Shown in pieces: positions 17,973 to 25,785 of a DNA stretch of 64,000 nucleotides. This DNA is from Marinobacterium_D sp050908845 (GTDB taxonomy: Bacteria; Pseudomonadota; Gammaproteobacteria; Pseudomonadales; Balneatricaceae), in contig NZ_CP194171.1 in the NCBI RefSeq assembly GCF_050908845.1, positions 2,480,001-2,544,000 of the forward strand. Direction: 5' to 3'. The position numbers and the translations under genes were made by a program. Numbering within the stretch: the stretch's first letter is position 1; each line of letters starts with the position of its first letter. The notes under the pieces are model-generated. The model did no database searches, was not told the DNA's origin, and saw nothing but the letters and a program-made list of their open reading frames with translations.

Positions 17973-17990
17973 ACGCTGACGGTGCAACAA

Positions 17991-18018
17991 AAAAGCTCCT
18001 GCTAATGCAGGAGTTTAG
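17991..18018 (+). terminator. Terminator after mdh
   Basis: CTCCTGC (17996-18002), a TAAT loop and GCAGGAG (18007-18013) are followed by TTTA, with an A-rich tract upstream. This makes a plausible bidirectional terminator. Confidence 0.65.
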
Positions 18019-18028
18019 GCTGCTGACA

Positions 18029-18054
18029 AAGTCCTCGCCGAAGTGCGGGGACTT
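18029..18054. repeat. Strong hairpin, possible insertion-sequence end remnant
   Basis: A 10-bp stem (18029-18038 with 18045-18054, one G-T pair) is followed by CTTATAATGGGG, which resembles a -10 box. The arrangement recalls the outward end and promoter of some IS1182-like elements, but no transposase is present. Tentative. Confidence 0.25.
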
Positions 18055-18155
18055 CTTATAATGGGGCGTGCCAAAAGACAGCGCCCCGAGTCGGTCCGAG
18101 CCTGAGTCTGTCTGTAACGACAAACTTGTTCCTGTCTAACTATTATCTGCTCGAC

Positions 18156-18695
18156 TTAACGGCTGGCAGCCAGTTTCTCGATCACCCTGCGAAAGGCGTT
18201 GAGATGATGTCGGGGATCTGCAGGGTCGCCCGCTTCGCGCAGCAACTCTCCGCCACCTTCGGCGATGGAGCCCACCAGCATCAGGTTGTCGGCCATGCCG
18301 AAGGCTTCCACGTGCTGTTTCTGTTCATCCCAGCCCGGTTCCGGTTGCTCGATACGGTCGCCATAATCCCGCGTATCCAGGGTGTAGCCCCAGACGGGTT
18401 TGCCCTGAGCACGCATATAACCCATCTCGAAGGCGGTTCCGCCATCGAGGCCGGGGCCGCGAAACGGGGTCATATTGGCAACGATCAGATCGCAGCGGTT
18501 CATCAGGTCGATATCCGCCGCATAAATCGCAAGGCCTGACTCGTAGGGTGTCAGGTTACTCAGGTCCACATTGGCGTCCAGCGGGAACAGGCCTTCAAAG
18601 CCGTATTCCGCGCAGATGCGGGCTTTGGCTTCGCCCAGTTCTTTGGCGTCGGTGCGAAATACATCGGGTCCGGCGAGGTAGATCTTCAGACTCAT
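18156..18695 (-). CDS. Nucleoside 2-deoxyribosyltransferase-like protein
   Basis: A 179-residue protein of the nucleoside deoxyribosyltransferase fold. These enzymes move deoxyribose between bases or hydrolyse the glycosidic bond. It has the N-terminal YLAGPDVF motif, the ANMTPFRGPGLDGGTAFEMGY segment with the probable catalytic Glu, and a conserved Asp pair before it. It lies 14 bases downstream of the TetR gene on the same strand and forms the tail of a nucleobase/nucleoside uptake unit. True transferase or hydrolase activity cannot be told from the sequence. Confidence 0.85.
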   Translation of the reverse strand: MSLKIYLAGPDVFRTDAKELGEAKARICAEYGFEGLFPLDANVDLSNLTPYESGLAIYAADIDLMNRCDLIVANMTPFRGPGLDGGTAFEMGYMRAQGKPVWGYTLDTRDYGDRIEQPEPGWDEQKQHVEAFGMADNLMLVGSIAEGGGELLREAGDPADPRHHLNAFRRVIEKLAASR

Positions 18696-18709
18696 TTGCA
18701 GGTGACGCC

Positions 18710-19360
18710 TTATTTGATGCCGCAGCCTTTGAGGATGATATGGAGGAGGGTGCTGGCCGCATCCTGGTAGTCTGACTCATCGAGTTGCTCTTTGCCCAGC
18801 GCTGCTTCGATCTGGGTTGAGAAGTCGGCGTAGTGCTGGGTGGCAGACCAGAGCAGAAAGATCAGGTGTTCCGGGCTGACCTCAGGGTCGATTTTTCCTT
18901 GGGCTGCCCAGGCACGGAAAATATCGGCGCGGCCTTTGAACCAGATCGCGTAATCGTCGCGGAAATACTCCTTCATATTGGGAGCGCCGCTGATCAGTTC
19001 GTTGGCAAAGATGCGCGATGCCAGGGGATTCTGGGCGGAGAATTCGATCTTGCGCTGAACGTAGGTGGTCAGTACCTCCCGTGGGTTGTCCTCGGGGGTT
19101 ATGGCATTCAGTGTGCTGTCCCAAAGCGCGATAATGTCACTCAGTACAGCAATATACAGTCCCAGCTTGTTCTTGAAGTAGTAATGGATATTGGCCTTGG
19201 GCAGGTCTGCCCGCTGCGCAATATCATTCATGCTCGCGCCCTTGAAACCCGAGTTGGCGAATTCGATCTCTGCTGCGCGCAAAATGATCGATTCGTTTTT
19301 CTGACGGATCCGGCCGCCCACAGGCCGGGCTTTGTTATCGGGATCTAAATTAAACAGCAC
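18710..19360 (-). CDS. TetR-family regulator, RutR-like
   Basis: A 216-residue repressor. The N-terminal helix-turn-helix (about 25-70, GASMNDIAQRADLPKANIHYYF) is followed by a C-terminal domain of the YcdC/RutR type. RutR of E. coli binds TTGACCAnnTGGTCAA and responds to uracil and thymine; matching sites occur upstream of the Tsx-like gene in this unit (21695-21799). Start is the GTG at 19360 with AGAGGA upstream. The neighbouring purine/pyrimidine uptake genes suggest it senses a nucleobase. The ligand is inferred, not shown. Confidence 0.85.
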   Translation of the reverse strand: MLFNLDPDNKARPVGGRIRQKNESIILRAAEIEFANSGFKGASMNDIAQRADLPKANIHYYFKNKLGLYIAVLSDIIALWDSTLNAITPEDNPREVLTTYVQRKIEFSAQNPLASRIFANELISGAPNMKEYFRDDYAIWFKGRADIFRAWAAQGKIDPEVSPEHLIFLLWSATQHYADFSTQIEAALGKEQLDESDYQDAASTLLHIILKGCGIK

Positions 19361-19445
19361 GGACTGTCCTCTCCAACGTACCCATCTTGCATTCCATTCG
19401 GTATGGTGCGTCTCTGCGCACTCGTCACCACTCCTTTCGTATTAT

Positions 19446-19476
19446 ACGCAAAATGGCCGCCTCAAGGGCGGCCATT
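19446..19476 (-). terminator. Terminator after the XanQ-like gene
   Basis: A perfect 10-bp stem (19452-19461 with 19467-19476, AATGGCCGCC/GGCGGCCATT) is followed on the minus strand by TTTTG. It separates the permease gene from the tetR gene. Confidence 0.7.
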
Positions 19477-19488
19477 GCTAACATCTTG

Positions 19489-20874
19489 TTATAAGGCTTC
19501 CTTCGCATCGCCTTCAGGCGCTGCGTCCTTGGCTTCAGAGTTTGTCTTGCTCTCCGGTATCAGCAGGGTGAGCAGTATGGCTACCAGACCGCCGCTGGTG
19601 ATGGCTGAACCAAAGACGTTCTGTACCAGCTTTGGCATATGTTCCAGCACATTGGGCACCATAGTGACTCCCAGGCCTATGCCGAACGATGTTGCCATGA
19701 TCAGCATCTTGCGGCGGTCCAGCTGCTCCGTGGAGAGGATCTTTATGCCCGCTGCCGCAACGGTGCCAAACATCACCAGGGTTGCGCCGCCGAGCACCGG
19801 CTTGGGCATATGCTGCAGCACCGCGCCGATAACCGGGAACAGGCCAAGAATGACAAGGATAGCGGCGATGTAGTAACCGATATAACGGCTGGCCACACCG
19901 GTCAGCTGAATTACGCCGTTGTTCTGACTGAACGTGGTGTTCGGGAAGGTGTTAAACACTGCAGCCAGGGCTGAGTTGAAACCATCGGCAAGGACGCCGC
20001 CGCGAATGCGGGAAATGTACACCGGGCCTTTTAACGGCTGTTTGGAAACCATGGAGTTGGCTGTCAGGTCGCCGGTGGACTCGATGGCGGTAATCAGATA
20101 GATCAGTGCAATCGGTATGAACGCACCAAAATCAAAGTCGAAGCCGTACTTGAACGGCACCGGGATGCTGAACAGTGGGGCGTTGATGTTATCGAAGCTG
20201 ACCTTTCCCATGAAGAAGGCGGCGATATAGCCAATCACCAGGCCAATGATGATGGACGATAGCCGGATCCAGGAGTTGCTGGAGCGGTTCAGGATAATGA
20301 TCAGCGCCAATACGCCGCCGCCAAGCGCCAGGTTGGCGCCGCTGCCGAAATCCTCGGCGTTGAAGCCACCAGCAAGATCGGTCATGCCGACCTTGATCAG
20401 GCTGATCCCGATAATGGTGATGACAATGCCGGTTACCAGCGGGGTGATGACGCGCTGTAGTTTATGGATAAACTGGCTGAGTACGATCTCGATAAAGGCA
20501 CCGAAAAAACAGACGCCATAGATCATCGCCAGTATCTCTTCGGGGCCGCCGCCCTTGGCCTTGGCGATAAAACCAGCCGCCAGCACAGAGCTTAGAAACG
20601 CAAAACTGGTACCCTGAACGCAGATCATCCCGGCGCCGAGGCCGAAGGGGCGACGTGCCTGAATAAACGTACCTACCCCGGATACGACCAGCGCCATGCT
20701 GATCAGATAGGGGACCTCGGCGCCTAGTCCGAGAACGCCGCCGATAATCAGCGTGGGTGTAATGATACCGACGAAACTGGCCAGTACATGCTGAAGGGCT
20801 GCGAAAACAGACTCCAGCGGAGCTGGTCTGGCGTCGAGCGGGTATAGCAGTTCGCTATCCTGCGATTGAGCCAT
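19489..20874 (-). CDS. NCS2 nucleobase permease, xanthine/urate type (XanQ-like)
   Basis: A 461-residue inner-membrane proton symporter with about 14 hydrophobic segments. The NAT-family signature reads QNNGVIQLTGVASR, matching the xanthine/uric-acid branch (XanQ) and not the uracil permease UraA. It should import xanthine or a related purine. GAGGAGG precedes the ATG. It lies 61 bases after the Tsx-like outer-membrane gene, with an intercistronic hairpin between them, so the pair probably forms an outer/inner membrane uptake route. Confidence 0.88.
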   Translation of the reverse strand: MAQSQDSELLYPLDARPAPLESVFAALQHVLASFVGIITPTLIIGGVLGLGAEVPYLISMALVVSGVGTFIQARRPFGLGAGMICVQGTSFAFLSSVLAAGFIAKAKGGGPEEILAMIYGVCFFGAFIEIVLSQFIHKLQRVITPLVTGIVITIIGISLIKVGMTDLAGGFNAEDFGSGANLALGGGVLALIIILNRSSNSWIRLSSIIIGLVIGYIAAFFMGKVSFDNINAPLFSIPVPFKYGFDFDFGAFIPIALIYLITAIESTGDLTANSMVSKQPLKGPVYISRIRGGVLADGFNSALAAVFNTFPNTTFSQNNGVIQLTGVASRYIGYYIAAILVILGLFPVIGAVLQHMPKPVLGGATLVMFGTVAAAGIKILSTEQLDRRKMLIMATSFGIGLGVTMVPNVLEHMPKLVQNVFGSAITSGGLVAILLTLLIPESKTNSEAKDAAPEGDAKEAL

Positions 20875-20888
20875 GGGAGAACCTCCTC

Positions 20889-20916
20889 TTCAGGGTGCCC
20901 CTGCAGGCACCCTGAA
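20889..20916 (-). promoter_or_regulatory. Intercistronic hairpin between tsx-like and xanQ-like genes
   Basis: A perfect 11-bp inverted repeat (20889-20899 with 20906-20916) with a 6-base loop lies in the 61-bp gap. On the minus strand no T tract follows; the xanQ-like ribosome site comes next. It may stabilise the upstream porin mRNA or attenuate read-through. Confidence 0.5.
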
Positions 20917-20935
20917 TTTGCTTAACTAGCCGTTA

Positions 20936-21652
20936 TCAGTAGTGCCACTTGAGCAGAAACGCCGGGTTACGTTCGTCGGCATCCTTGATACCGAACTTGT
21001 TGTTCCAGTAAGCGTACTCCATCCCTACATAAAGTGGGGATTTCATGCCGAAATGCTTGCCCAGGTTCCACTTCAGCTGAGAGGTCCAGTTCATTTCAGA
21101 CGCGTTGGTGTCGGAAGCTGATGACCAGTCGAGGAAGCCGTCATACAGGAAGTCGGCTTTGCCCATTGAGAACGGCAGGCCCCAGGTCAGCGTCAGCTGC
21201 TCGTCGTTATCGTTAAGGTCGTTATTGGCTTTGTAGATGTTTGCGTTGAAGTAGTTGAAGCCGGGAATATCGAAGGAGAAGCCAACACCATAGAGCAGGT
21301 TGTCGAAGTTTTCCCCGGATTCCCAGGTGGAAGCGATCAGTACATCCTTGACGGGACCGAAAGAAAGGTCAGAACCGGTGACCCCGCCCAGGCTCAGGCG
21401 CGGAGAGAACTCCATATAGTTCTCGGTGGTGCCGTCGTCCCATTTCAGGCGGTCCATGAAGAAGAAGGTGTCGCCCCAGGAATGACCACTGGCGTGTTCG
21501 ACGGTAATAACCTGACGGTCTTCGTCACCCACTTCGTATTCGCTACCGTTCAGATAGCTAAGGCTGAAGTTCTGCCAGATCAGTTCAGCAGAGGCGTTGG
21601 AGGCTGAGGCAAGTCCGATAGCGAGGGCAGCGGCAGCGTGTATAGGTTTCAT
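20936..21652 (-). CDS. Tsx/OmpK-family nucleoside-specific outer-membrane porin
   Basis: A 238-residue outer-membrane beta-barrel with a signal peptide (MKPIHAAAALAIGLASASNASA, cleavage likely after ASA). Many alternating aromatic strands follow and it ends in a C-terminal aromatic (LLKWHY), as barrels inserted by BAM do. Tsx-family porins pass nucleosides. I start at 21652 because the signal peptide starts there and an AGGAA site precedes it; an ATG six codons upstream also exists. Three RutR-type palindromes lie upstream. Confidence 0.85.
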   Translation of the reverse strand: MKPIHAAAALAIGLASASNASAELIWQNFSLSYLNGSEYEVGDEDRQVITVEHASGHSWGDTFFFMDRLKWDDGTTENYMEFSPRLSLGGVTGSDLSFGPVKDVLIASTWESGENFDNLLYGVGFSFDIPGFNYFNANIYKANNDLNDNDEQLTLTWGLPFSMGKADFLYDGFLDWSSASDTNASEMNWTSQLKWNLGKHFGMKSPLYVGMEYAYWNNKFGIKDADERNPAFLLKWHY

Positions 21653-21694
21653 TAAGTCGAGTTCCTGCATTGGTTGTTTACAGATAGAAATAAA

Positions 21695-21710
21695 CTGACC
21701 GGATAGTCAG
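21695..21710. promoter_or_regulatory. RutR-like operator 1
   Basis: CTGACCGGATAGTCAG keeps TGACC and GTCA of the RutR consensus TTGACCAnnTGGTCAA. It is the site nearest the porin start (about 43 bases). Confidence 0.45.
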
Positions 21711-21738
21711 ATTGGCTGCGCATACCCAAAGCAAAAAG

Positions 21739-21754
21739 CTGACCAAGTGGTCAT
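21739..21754. promoter_or_regulatory. RutR-like operator 2 (best match)
   Basis: CTGACCAAGTGGTCAT matches 12 of 14 defined positions in TTGACCAnnTGGTCAA and has a perfect TGACCA/TGGTCA dyad. It is centred 44 bp from site 1. The TetR encoded at 18710-19360 is the likely binder. Confidence 0.65.
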
Positions 21755-21783
21755 ATAAAAATAAAATATTTATTTAAAGTAAA

Positions 21784-21799
21784 TAAACCAAATGGTTAG
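21784..21799. promoter_or_regulatory. RutR-like operator 3
   Basis: TAAACCAAATGGTTAG keeps the ACCA/TGGT core of the RutR consensus and lies 45 bp from site 2. The even spacing of the three sites (about four helical turns) suggests cooperative binding. Confidence 0.4.
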
Positions 21800-22040
21800 T
21801 GGAACTATTTAATGTATCTAATAATGCTTTATCTTGGCTTGATGTGTGCTCTTTTTGTGCCGGGCCATGCGCCTCGCACGTTTGTGAGCATGTCTGGCTA
21901 ACGGGGTGAGTTGGTTGGGTATTAAAAATACATAATACGTATGTAATTTTTTATCTGTTTTTACGGCCGCTCCCATTCCCGGGCTGGCTGGAGTGCTTTT
22001 CGCATAGGGCTCTCAAAGTATTGTTTTGGGAGATTCGGTT

Positions 22041-22388
22041 ATGTCGTATCGGGTGGCGGTCGCATCGAAGCAGGGTGTGGCGGTTGATGAACACTTTGGT
22101 CATGCCAAACACTTCAGTATCTACAGCGTTAGTGAGGCAGGTTGCTCACTGATTGAAAAGCGCGAAGTGGATCATTACTGCCTTGGTGGTCAGGGTGATC
22201 GATCCGCTTTGGAGAAGATCCTCGATACCATCGATGACTGCGATGCCGTTCTGGTGGCCCGTGTTGGTGATGGTCCGGCAGACAAACTGCGTAGGCGCGG
22301 TGTTGAGCCGGTAGCGGATTACCCCTGGGAGGCGGTGGAGCCTGCGCTGACAGCCTGGTTTGCTTCTGTTGTAGAGGGCGCTGCCTGA
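22041..22388 (+). CDS. NifX/NifB C-terminal-like (FeMo-cofactor-binding fold) protein
   Basis: A 115-residue protein of the dinitrogenase iron-molybdenum-cofactor-binding family. It has the typical RVAVAS opening, the DEHFGHAKHFSIY motif and the VLVARVGDGPADKLRRRGV segment. Such domains bind Fe-S or FeMo cofactor precursors in NifX, NafY and the NifB C-terminus, but also occur outside nitrogen fixation. No other nif gene is in the window. GGGAGA lies 8 bases before the ATG at 22041. The stop overlaps the next start (TGATG). Confidence 0.78.
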   Translation: MSYRVAVASKQGVAVDEHFGHAKHFSIYSVSEAGCSLIEKREVDHYCLGGQGDRSALEKILDTIDDCDAVLVARVGDGPADKLRRRGVEPVADYPWEAVEPALTAWFASVVEGAA

Positions 22389-23008
22389 TGTTGACCTTCT
22401 ATATGACGCCCGGCTCCTGTACGACCGGTATCCATATCCTGCTGGAAGAGTGTGAGGCGCTGTTCTCGGTTGAGCTGGTTAATCTGATGGTTGGCGATCA
22501 GCGTTCAGAGGCTTTTCTCGCATTGAATCCCAAGGGCTCCATACCGATGCTCAGACTGGAGGGCGGAGAGGTGCTCACCGAGTTTGAGGCGATCGCCTGC
22601 TGGCTGGCCTGGAGTAACCCGAAAGCGAAGTTGATACCGGAAGAGCCTCTGGCAGCGGCCAGGGCGATCGAGCTGATGGCCTACGCGGTGGGTACGCTTC
22701 ACATGCAGGCGTTTGCCCGCATCTTCACGCCTGAAAAGTTTGCGCAGCGCAATGAGGATCTGGAGAGCATCAAAGCAGACGGGCGTCGGCGGGTGACCGA
22801 GGCCTTCGCTATTGTCGAATCACGCCTGCCCGATGAGCGTTATGCCTGCGGTGAGTTTTCAGTCGCCGATGTCGCGCTTTTTTATGTGGAGTTCTGGGCC
22901 GATCGGTCCGATATAGCCCTGCCACCGCGACTGCGTGCTCATTTTGAGCTGATGCTCAGCCGTCCGTGTGTACGCCAGGTGCTGATGGAAGAGGGGTATC
23001 GCGTGTAG
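22388..23008 (+). CDS. Glutathione S-transferase family protein
   Basis: A 206-residue GST. The N-terminal thioredoxin fold has the GSCTTGIHILLEE region and the GSIPMLRLEGGEVLTEFEAIA glutathione-binding segment; the C-terminal domain is helical. It is translationally coupled to the NifX-like gene. GST genes paired with nif accessory genes are known in diazotrophs, so a role protecting or delivering a metal cofactor is possible but unproven. Confidence 0.82.
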   Translation: MLTFYMTPGSCTTGIHILLEECEALFSVELVNLMVGDQRSEAFLALNPKGSIPMLRLEGGEVLTEFEAIACWLAWSNPKAKLIPEEPLAAARAIELMAYAVGTLHMQAFARIFTPEKFAQRNEDLESIKADGRRRVTEAFAIVESRLPDERYACGEFSVADVALFYVEFWADRSDIALPPRLRAHFELMLSRPCVRQVLMEEGYRV

Positions 23009-23211
23009 CAGGTTTGCCTGACGGGTGGGGCGGTCTGGCTTTTGCAGCAGCAGGATGTCACTGGGCCTCGTTATTCGCCTGCAAGGCATATCGGACCCTA
23101 TCCATTGCGGATAGTGTTCCGGATCTTGTCTGCCAATCAACAACTTATGTTGGAGTTCCTACATAACGGGGCCCGGTGTCGCTTTCTGTCATTGCATAAG
23201 AGCCCGTCGTT

Positions 23212-23508
23212 ATGAGTCAGTCCGAACAGTACGATAAATACTTTCTTACCTATAGCGGAATCGCCCTGCCGTTGCAGCTGGTTAATCCGCTGGCCAGAAC
23301 CGAAACGGAAAACCGCAACACCTTCTTTGGCGTTCAGCTTGATGAGAACGGACGCTTTAAGCTGGTCCACAAGCTGGTTTACGGCGAGGTCGAATTTGAG
23401 CACCGCTACGGTTATCACAGCAACGGCGCGCTGAGCTGGGCCGAAATCAGCGATGAGGATGACGAGGTGCAGCGATTGGAGTTCAACGAGTCAGGGCAAC
23501 GGGTTTAG
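23212..23508 (+). CDS. DUF6156-like small protein
   Basis: A 98-residue acidic soluble protein rich in Tyr and Phe (YDKYFLTYSGIALPLQLVNP ... VYGEVEFEHRYGYHSNGAL). It resembles what I recall of the DUF6156 family, whose function is unknown. No signal peptide or membrane segment is present. Lack of a clear promoter in the preceding 203 bp leaves it open whether it is co-transcribed with the GST gene. Confidence 0.6.
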   Translation: MSQSEQYDKYFLTYSGIALPLQLVNPLARTETENRNTFFGVQLDENGRFKLVHKLVYGEVEFEHRYGYHSNGALSWAEISDEDDEVQRLEFNESGQRV

Positions 23509-23591
23509 GTGTCGAGTTTTACCAGGTAGTGTCGTGCTGGCGCCAACTGCTCTATGATTTGCGCCTGTTTCACCTGCCAGGGATGTGATTG

Positions 23592-25187
23592 ATGCCAAAC
23601 GAACTTGTTCTTCCTGCCGCCGTTGCGCTTTCAGCTGTTGTTGCCTTTGTGCTGGCCTGGCTTCTTTCCAGTAATCGGGCGCATAAACACCTGCAGGCAG
23701 AAGTGTTGCGTGCAGAGAAGGCGGAGGCGGAAGTGCAGCGGCTGCAGGATATGCTCGATATGCAGCGCGATGAATATGAGTCGACCCGTGCTCGCCTGGC
23801 ACAGCTTGAGGTGGAAAACGGCCGTATCGAAACCCGGCTTGATCACTACATGCAGCAGTTTCAGGCTGCAGAAGGGCAGCGTGACCAGGCGCGGCAGCTG
23901 CTGGAGCAGCGCGCCACGGAGCTGCGTCAGTGCCAGGCGGAGCTGGCTGCAGCCGTTGAGCGCCGGGATCAGCTCGCCGAGCGGCTGGATGAGCGTCAGC
24001 AGCGCCTGCTGCGTACCGAAGAGCAGTTGGAGCGGATTCGCGCAGCACATGGCGAACTGGAGTCTGACCATGCCGAGCTGCGCACGACGCTGACGCAGAA
24101 GCAGGAGCATTTCGAGGAGCAACTGAAGCAGCTGGAGCGCAGTCGCGAAATGCTGAAAAAAGAGTTCGAGGTGCTCGCCAGCGAAATTTTCGAGCGCAAA
24201 GGCAAGGCGTTTACCGAGCTTAACCAGACCAGTCTGAGCGCACTTTTGAACCCGATTCACAATGAGATGAAGGGGTTCAAGGAGAAGGTGGAGCGTATCC
24301 ATGAGCAGGAAACTGCGCAAAGGATCCAGCTCAAAGCGGAACTTGAGAACCTCCAGAAACTGAACCGGGATATCACCGACCAGGCCCACAGACTGACCAC
24401 TGCGCTTCAGGGTCAGAAAAAGATGCAGGGCAACTGGGGTGAGTTGATGCTCGAAAACGTGCTGGAAAAATCGGGCCTGAGACTGGGCGAGGATTACCAG
24501 CGCGAAGTCAGTATCAATACCGAAGAGGGGCGCTTGCGTCCCGATGCGGTGGTTTACCTGCCGCAGCAGAAGCATCTGATCATCGATGCGAAAACCTCGT
24601 TGATGGCTTACACCCGCTACGTAAACTCGGAGGATGAGACCGAACGTCTCACGGCGCTGGCGGAGCACACCCGGGCGGTGAGTGATCGTATCAATGAGCT
24701 GGCCGACAAGGATTATTACCGCTTGCCGGGGCTTAACTCGCCGGAGATCGTGATCATGTTTATTCCGATCGAGTCCGCCTACGTCGAAGCGCTCAAATAC
24801 GACGATACGCTGTATCAGCGCGCCATCGAGCGCAATGTGCTGGTCGCTACCCCCACCACGCTGCTGACCAGTCTCAATATCGTGCGCCAGCTCTGGCGTT
24901 TCGAGGATCAGAGCAAACACACCGCCGAGCTGGCCGACCGTGCCGACAAGTTCTACCGCAAGCTCAACGCCTTTCTTAACAGCATGCTGGACGTGGGCAG
25001 GAAGCTCGATCAGGCGAAAGGAAGTTACGACAAGGCGCTGGGCCAGCTCACCGATGGGCGTGGCAACCTGATCAAGCAGGCCTCGGAGTTCAAGGATCTG
25101 GGGGTTGCCGTGCAGAAAGAGCTGCCGCCGGAGCTGGTGGAGCGAGCTCATCTTGAGCTGGAGCGGCCATCCTCAGAATCGGAGTAA
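23592..25187 (+). CDS. rmuC: DNA recombination protein RmuC
   Basis: A 531-residue protein with an N-terminal membrane anchor (about 5-22), a long coiled coil (about 25-220, many Glu/Gln/Arg heptads) and a C-terminal RmuC domain of the PD-(D/E)XK nuclease superfamily (motif region RPDAVVYLPQQKHLIIDAKTS, with Asp and D-x-K). RmuC limits DNA inversion events. The ATG at 23592 has AGGGA about 10 bases upstream; a TTG one codon earlier is also possible. Confidence 0.92.
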   Translation: MPNELVLPAAVALSAVVAFVLAWLLSSNRAHKHLQAEVLRAEKAEAEVQRLQDMLDMQRDEYESTRARLAQLEVENGRIETRLDHYMQQFQAAEGQRDQARQLLEQRATELRQCQAELAAAVERRDQLAERLDERQQRLLRTEEQLERIRAAHGELESDHAELRTTLTQKQEHFEEQLKQLERSREMLKKEFEVLASEIFERKGKAFTELNQTSLSALLNPIHNEMKGFKEKVERIHEQETAQRIQLKAELENLQKLNRDITDQAHRLTTALQGQKKMQGNWGELMLENVLEKSGLRLGEDYQREVSINTEEGRLRPDAVVYLPQQKHLIIDAKTSLMAYTRYVNSEDETERLTALAEHTRAVSDRINELADKDYYRLPGLNSPEIVIMFIPIESAYVEALKYDDTLYQRAIERNVLVATPTTLLTSLNIVRQLWRFEDQSKHTAELADRADKFYRKLNAFLNSMLDVGRKLDQAKGSYDKALGQLTDGRGNLIKQASEFKDLGVAVQKELPPELVERAHLELERPSSESE

Positions 25188-25248
25188 ACCCGATAAGCGA
25201 TGCGTCAACACATGGACCCTTACCGACTGAGCGCGTATTCTCGATAAC

Positions 25249-25761
25249 ATGATCAATATCGCTTCCTTCACTTTTCAGTTCGACCCGGTGGAAGATCGTA
25301 TCCGCCTGGTCGGTAACCTGGATAACGGGCAACAGCGGGTGGATTTTTGGGTCACCCGTCGGCTGGCGTTGCGAATTCTTGGTGCCAGCGATCAGCTCGT
25401 TCAGCAGACCTCCAAGCTGGTCAGCGAGAGTCCGCCGGAGTTTCGCGATGCCACCGCCCAGTTCGAGCACGAGCAGGCGCGCGAGCGCATGGATGTCTCC
25501 AATCAGCCGATACCGGCACCGTCAGGGCAGGATGAGCCTTTGCTGCTGCATCGGATCGATATCAGTCACCGCAGTGGGCGTTATCAGCTCAAGCTGTTCA
25601 GTCAGGATGATCCGGATGAGATTGCTGCGGTGGGTGTGCTGACCTACGACGAGCTGCACCAGATTTTGCATCTGTTGCATATGGGCTGCGACAAGCTTGA
25701 GTGGGATGCGCCGCCGCTGTTTACCGCGTTCAGCGGCGAACCCTCACCGACGCTTCAGTAA
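25249..25761 (+). CDS. Conserved protein of unknown function
   Basis: A 170-residue acidic protein not recognised. The first 60 residues look like beta strands (FTFQFDPVEDRIRLVGNLDNG), a helical middle part follows (LALRILGASDQLVQQTSKLV), then a polar linker and a second beta-rich part. No signal peptide, membrane segment or catalytic motif is visible. It is the last plus-strand gene before the convergent CofD-like gene, so it may or may not belong to that accessory region. Confidence 0.6.
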   Translation: MINIASFTFQFDPVEDRIRLVGNLDNGQQRVDFWVTRRLALRILGASDQLVQQTSKLVSESPPEFRDATAQFEHEQARERMDVSNQPIPAPSGQDEPLLLHRIDISHRSGRYQLKLFSQDDPDEIAAVGVLTYDELHQILHLLHMGCDKLEWDAPPLFTAFSGEPSPTLQ

Positions 25762-25785
25762 CCACAGGCTCGCTGGCAGAGGCTG

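Larger units (their letters stand above)
21653..22040. other. Divergent AT-rich intergenic region
   Basis: 388 bp without a gene between the minus-strand porin and the plus-strand NifX-like gene. The part nearest the porin holds three operator-like palindromes (listed separately) within very AT-rich DNA at 21755-21790. No small ORF or RNA gene was recognised in the rest. Confidence 0.7.

Noticed and set aside
23631..25151. Long open frame (506 codons) on the minus strand
   Set aside because: It lies wholly antisense to rmuC, whose domains and start are clear; the translated product has no recognisable motif and is a codon-bias shadow.
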